NCBI GenBank assembly: GCA_021204565.1
Contig: JAJPZE010000118.1
Span: 1 to 7,755 of the forward strand
Direction of reading: 5' to 3'
DNA length: 7,755 nucleotides
DNA from: Prevotella sp.
Lineage (GTDB): Bacteria; Bacteroidota; Bacteroidia; Bacteroidales; Bacteroidaceae
Every line of letters starts with the position of its first letter. The first letter of the stretch is position 1. Made by a program: the position numbers and the translations under genes. Shown piece by piece: positions 4,984 to 7,755 of this stretch. Below the pieces are notes generated by a model. The model saw only the letters and a list, made by a program, of their open reading frames with translations, did not search any database and had not been told where the DNA came from.

Positions 4984-5946
4984 ATGGCGTTTTTCGGATT
5001 ATTCAATAAGGGCAAGAAAGAGGTCCTGGACAAAGGCTTGGAGAAGACCAATCGGAGCGTATTCGAGAAGATTACGCGCGCCGTGGCGGGCAAATCGACG
5101 GTCGACGACGAGGTGTTGGACTCGCTTGAAGAGGTGCTTCTGACGAGCGATGTCGGCGTCGACACTACGGTGAAGATTATCCGGCGCATTGAGGAACGTG
5201 TGCGCCGGGACAAGTATATATCCGTTTCCGAGCTCGACAACATACTCCGCGAGGAGACGGCGGCGTTGCTTTTGGAGAACGGGAACGACGACGAGACGTC
5301 GCCGTTTGAGTTGCCCGCAACGGGCGTGCCGTACGTTATTTTGGTCGTCGGAGTGAACGGCGTGGGCAAGACAACCACCATCGGGAAGCTCGCTTATCAG
5401 TATGTTCAGGCGGGTAAGACGGTATATCTCGGCGCGGCGGATACGTTCAGAGCCGCCGCCGTAGAGCAGATTGCAATCTGGGCGGAGCGTACCGGAGCGC
5501 GCCTGATAAAGCAACAACAAGGCTCCGACCCCGCCTCTGTCGCCTTTGATACGGTTACCTCGGCCAAGGCGAACGGTGCCGATGTGGTGATTATCGACAC
5601 AGCCGGCAGACTGCACAACAAGACCGGACTGATGAACGAACTACGGAAGATAAAGGATGTGATGGCGAAAGTCATCCCCTCTGCGCCCGACGAAGTGCTC
5701 CTCGTAGTTGACGCCACGACGGGTCAGAACGCTTTCGAACAGGCGCGTCAGTTCTCTGCGGTAACGCAAGTAACGGCTTTGGCGGTAACCAAACTCGACG
5801 GTACGGCAAAGGGCGGAGTGGTGATTGGCATCTCCGACAGTATGAAAGTGCCGGTCAAATACATAGGTTTGGGCGAGCGTGCGGAGGATTTGCAGCCGTT
5901 CAACCGCAGGGAATTTGTCGACTCTCTATTTGCAAAAAGAGGGTGA
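4984..5946 (+). CDS. ftsY: Signal recognition particle receptor FtsY
   Basis: This 320-residue GTPase is the membrane-associated receptor that, with Ffh and the SRP RNA, delivers ribosomes making membrane proteins to the translocon. The NG core is complete. The helical N domain spans about 1-100. The P-loop G1 is 'GVNGVGKTT' (123-131), G2 is 'DTFRAAA' (153-159), G3 is DTAGR (205-209), G4 is 'TKLDGTAKGG' (269-278), and the closing loop is 'GLGERAEDLQPF' (295-306). 'GLGE' and the FtsY-like N-terminus 'MAFFGLFNKGKK' separate it from Ffh, which also carries an M domain that is missing here. The long acidic A domain of E. coli FtsY is absent, as usual in Bacteroidetes; the amphipathic start probably contacts the membrane. 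It begins the plus-strand cluster, 62 bases before rimO. The rpmB–rpmG–DUF4295 genes often found upstream in Bacteroidetes are not present. Confidence 0.97.
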   Translation: MAFFGLFNKGKKEVLDKGLEKTNRSVFEKITRAVAGKSTVDDEVLDSLEEVLLTSDVGVDTTVKIIRRIEERVRRDKYISVSELDNILREETAALLLENGNDDETSPFELPATGVPYVILVVGVNGVGKTTTIGKLAYQYVQAGKTVYLGAADTFRAAAVEQIAIWAERTGARLIKQQQGSDPASVAFDTVTSAKANGADVVIIDTAGRLHNKTGLMNELRKIKDVMAKVIPSAPDEVLLVVDATTGQNAFEQARQFSAVTQVTALAVTKLDGTAKGGVVIGISDSMKVPVKYIGLGERAEDLQPFNRREFVDSLFAKRG

Positions 5947-6008
5947 GGATACCGTTTTTATAATTGCCCCGAGAGATATAAGACGCGGAAGACAAACGAA
6001 ACGAAAAG

Positions 6009-7313
6009 ATGAAGAAAGGCGAGGTGGATATAATCTCGATGGGTTGTTCGAAGAACCTTGTCGACAGCGAAGCGGTCGCCCGGATGTTGTTGCAATGCGG
6101 CTACACCGTGCGTTTTGAGCCGGAGAACCCCTGCGGAGAGTACGCCATAGTGAACACCTGCGGCTTCATCCAAGACGCAAAGCAAGAGAGTATTGATACG
6201 ATACTCGCCTTGGGAGAGCTGAAGAAGCGGGGCAAAATCGGACATCTGATTGTAATGGGGTGCCTCTCGCAGCGATATTCAGCCAAGCTGAAAGCGCTTT
6301 TGCCCGAAGTGGACGCGCTCTACGGCAAGTTCAATTTCCGCGCCATAGCCCGGGACCTGCCCGACATCTCGCAAGGTACGGCGGCGAAAAAGCCCGGCTC
6401 GTGGCGGATGACGCCCAAGCATTACGCTTACGTGAAGATAAGCGAGGGTTGCGACCGGCACTGTGCGTTCTGCGCCATACCCCTCATCACGGGGCGCCAT
6501 ATCAGCCGTCCGATGTTGAAGATTCTAACCGAAGTGCGGGCGTTAGCGGCGGAGGGGGTGCGCGAGATACAGCTTATTGCGCAGGATCTGACCGGCTATG
6601 GCGTTGATATAGACGGCAAACGGCATATCGCCGGGCTTGTTTCAACCCTGTCAGACGTACCCGGGATAGATATGATACGTCTGCACTATGCGTATCCGAA
6701 CCAATTTCCCTTAGAGTTGCTTGACGTCATACGCGAGCGCCCGAATGTGTGCAAGTATCTCGACATCGCTTTCCAACACATCAACGACCGCATTCTCAGC
6801 GCTATGCGGCGGCGGTTCACGCGCCGGGAGACGTTGGATTTGATAGGGGAGATGCGTCGCAGAGTGCCCGGCATACATATCCGCACGACGCTTATGGTCG
6901 GCTTCCCCGGCGAGACGGAAGAGGAGTTTGAGGAGCTGGTTGATTTTGTCAAGACCGTTCGTTTCGAACGTATGGGCGAATTTATGTACAGCGCCGAGGA
7001 GGGCACATATGCCGCCAAGCACTACGCCGACGATGTCCCGGCGGAGGTGAAGCGGAGCCGGCTCGAGAGGTTAATGGCGGTCCAGCAGAAGATAAGCGAA
7101 GAGATTGCGGCGGCGAAAGTGGGGAGAGTGTTCCCGGTAATTATCGACGGGCGCGAGGGCGACCGGTATGTTGGGCGGACGGAATACAGCTCGCCGGAAG
7201 TCGACCCCGAAGTATTGGTTCGCGCCACGTCGCGTTTGATGCGCGGAAAGATATATAACGTAATGATTGAAAGCAATACGGAGTTTGATTTATACGGCTC
7301 TGTCGTGCGCTGA
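6009..7313 (+). CDS. rimO: Ribosomal protein S12 methylthiotransferase RimO
   Basis: This 434-residue radical-SAM enzyme adds a methylthio group to the conserved aspartate of ribosomal protein S12. The N-terminal MTTase domain has the three cluster cysteines C13 ('SMGCSKNLVDSE'), C51 ('NTCGFI') and C85 ('GCLSQRY'). The radical-SAM cluster motif CxxxCxxC is C148-C152-C155 in 'SEGCDRHCAFCAIP', followed by the 'GRHISRP' segment. 'LIAQDLTGYG' (189-198), 'RLHYAYPNQFP' (224-234) and 'LDIAFQHINDRIL' (251-263) match RimO rather than MiaB. The C-terminal TRAM-like domain runs from about 376 and recognises the S12 substrate. The ATG at 6009 gives the typical 'KKGEVDIISMGCSKN' start. It lies between ftsY and two HU genes, an order found in Bacteroidales. 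All cluster ligands are present. Confidence 0.97.
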   Translation: MKKGEVDIISMGCSKNLVDSEAVARMLLQCGYTVRFEPENPCGEYAIVNTCGFIQDAKQESIDTILALGELKKRGKIGHLIVMGCLSQRYSAKLKALLPEVDALYGKFNFRAIARDLPDISQGTAAKKPGSWRMTPKHYAYVKISEGCDRHCAFCAIPLITGRHISRPMLKILTEVRALAAEGVREIQLIAQDLTGYGVDIDGKRHIAGLVSTLSDVPGIDMIRLHYAYPNQFPLELLDVIRERPNVCKYLDIAFQHINDRILSAMRRRFTRRETLDLIGEMRRRVPGIHIRTTLMVGFPGETEEEFEELVDFVKTVRFERMGEFMYSAEEGTYAAKHYADDVPAEVKRSRLERLMAVQQKISEEIAAAKVGRVFPVIIDGREGDRYVGRTEYSSPEVDPEVLVRATSRLMRGKIYNVMIESNTEFDLYGSVVR

Positions 7314-7336
7314 GATAAGTCATATACAGCGGCATA

Positions 7337-7630
7337 ATGAACAATAAAGAACTCATTGCGGAGCTCGCCTCGCGCACCGGCTTGTCGCAACTGACAACGC
7401 GCAAGATGGCGATGACGGTGGTGGATAATCTGCTCACGCGCGTGCAGAACGAGGGGGCTGTGCAGGTCCCGACCTTCGGTACGTTCGAGTTGAAGAAGCG
7501 TTTGGAGCGGATTGCAACTATTCCCGGCAGCGGCAAGAGGATGCTTATTCCGCCGCGTCTGTCGATATCTTTCCGCCCCGTAACGGCGTTGAAAGAACGC
7601 TTGCAGAAAGGAGAGACGGCGGATGAGTAA
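7337..7630 (+). CDS. HU/IHF family DNA-binding protein
   Basis: The 97-residue protein has the length and layout of the HU/IHF family, small dimeric proteins that bend DNA and organise the nucleoid. It starts 'MNNKELIAELASRTGLS' with two N-terminal helices, has the 'PTFGTFELKKR' turn-and-strand signature at 45-55, and a DNA-contacting beta-arm around 56-72. The usual RNPxTG tip of the arm is replaced by 'TIPGSGKRMLIPP' (61-73), so the intercalating proline may be P63. The final strand and helix 'ISFRPVTALKERL' match the family. It starts 23 bases after rimO with no Shine-Dalgarno sequence. Its end overlaps the start of a second HU-like gene, so the two are probably translated together and may form a heterodimer, by analogy with IHF. 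Whether it is HU or IHF cannot be told from sequence. Confidence 0.92.
   Translation: MNNKELIAELASRTGLSQLTTRKMAMTVVDNLLTRVQNEGAVQVPTFGTFELKKRLERIATIPGSGKRMLIPPRLSISFRPVTALKERLQKGETADE
7608..7613 (+). promoter_or_regulatory. Shine-Dalgarno AAGGAG for the second HU-like gene
   Basis: AAGGAG ends 9 bases before the ATG at 7623, inside the 3' end of the upstream HU gene. It decides the start of the partial downstream gene, which overlaps the preceding stop, and is one of only two clear sites of this kind in the window. Confidence 0.6.
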
Positions 7631-7755
7631 GCTGAACGATCTGAGCCGGTGCCTTGTCGGCAAGTTTGAAATCACGCAAGCGGAGGCGGATAATTTCGTC
7701 CGCGAGCTGATAAACGTCATCAAAGCGAACCTCGAAACCGACAAGATAGTGAAGG
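7623..7755 (+). CDS. Second HU/IHF-like DNA-binding protein, 5' part (runs off window)
   Basis: The ATG at 7623 lies within the last 8 bases of the first HU gene (ATGAGTAA), in a different frame, preceded by a good AAGGAG. The 44 visible residues start 'MSKLNDLSRCLVGKFEITQ' and continue 'AEADNFVRELINVIKANLE', then 'TDKIVK'. This is the pattern of the first two helices and strand entry of HU-family proteins: a helix, 'ITQAEADNFVREL', then 'L-x-x-D-K-I-V-K'. In Bacteroidales the second gene of this pair is often a longer protein with an HU-like N-terminus and an extended C-terminal region. The visible part resembles that type more than classical HU, but the C-terminus is not in the window. Confidence 0.75.
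   Translation, partial: MSKLNDLSRCLVGKFEITQAEADNFVRELINVIKANLETDKIVK

Noticed and set aside
4941..5381. 146-codon minus-strand open frame opposite the ftsY start
   Set aside because: Its Ser/Thr-rich composition mirrors the N domain of ftsY in reverse, and it has no promoter or motif.
7022..7744. 240-codon open frame on the minus strand opposite the rimO end and the HU genes
   Set aside because: It lies antisense to rimO and both HU genes, is Ser/Arg/Thr-rich in a low-complexity way and shows no family motif. It is a by-product of GC-rich codon use.

Overview
The window looks like core chromosome of a Bacteroidetes/Bacteroidales bacterium with a fairly GC-rich genome. The grounds are the DUF3822–rsmD pair, the ftsY–rimO–HU–HU order, a short FtsY without an acidic A domain, mostly absent Shine-Dalgarno sequences, and promoter elements of the Bacteroidetes type (TTTG / TAnnTTTG). 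Species cannot be told from the sequence. No CRISPR array, insertion sequence, tRNA or rRNA was seen.

Layout. On the left, + strand, are the 3' part of a DUF3822 gene (cut by the window edge) and rsmD (16S rRNA m2G966 methyltransferase). A convergent junction with a hairpin follows. Next comes a minus-strand cluster, read right to left: promoter (4504-4536), a collapsed kdsB remnant (4248-4442), a TM1586-type nitroreductase, a 117-residue protein of unknown function, and dnaG (primase). A roughly 450-base gene-free stretch (4537-4983) with nested inverted repeats separates this cluster from a plus-strand cluster: ftsY (SRP receptor), rimO (ribosomal protein S12 methylthiotransferase), an HU/IHF-like protein, and the start of a second HU/IHF-like protein that runs off the window.

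Most genes serve information processing: ribosome maturation (rsmD, rimO), replication priming (dnaG), nucleoid structure (HU pair) and co-translational membrane targeting (ftsY).

The most notable observation is a 64-codon reading frame directly upstream of the nitroreductase. It begins with the KdsB (CMP-Kdo synthetase) N-terminal signature and ends with a recognisable KdsB C-terminal signature. The natural reading is a kdsB gene that lost its middle (about 185 codons) but kept its promoter, its first and last codons and its junction with the next gene. The second notable item is the nested palindrome at 4674-4774, whose segments can pair in mutually exclusive ways and which is flanked by a 12-base direct repeat.
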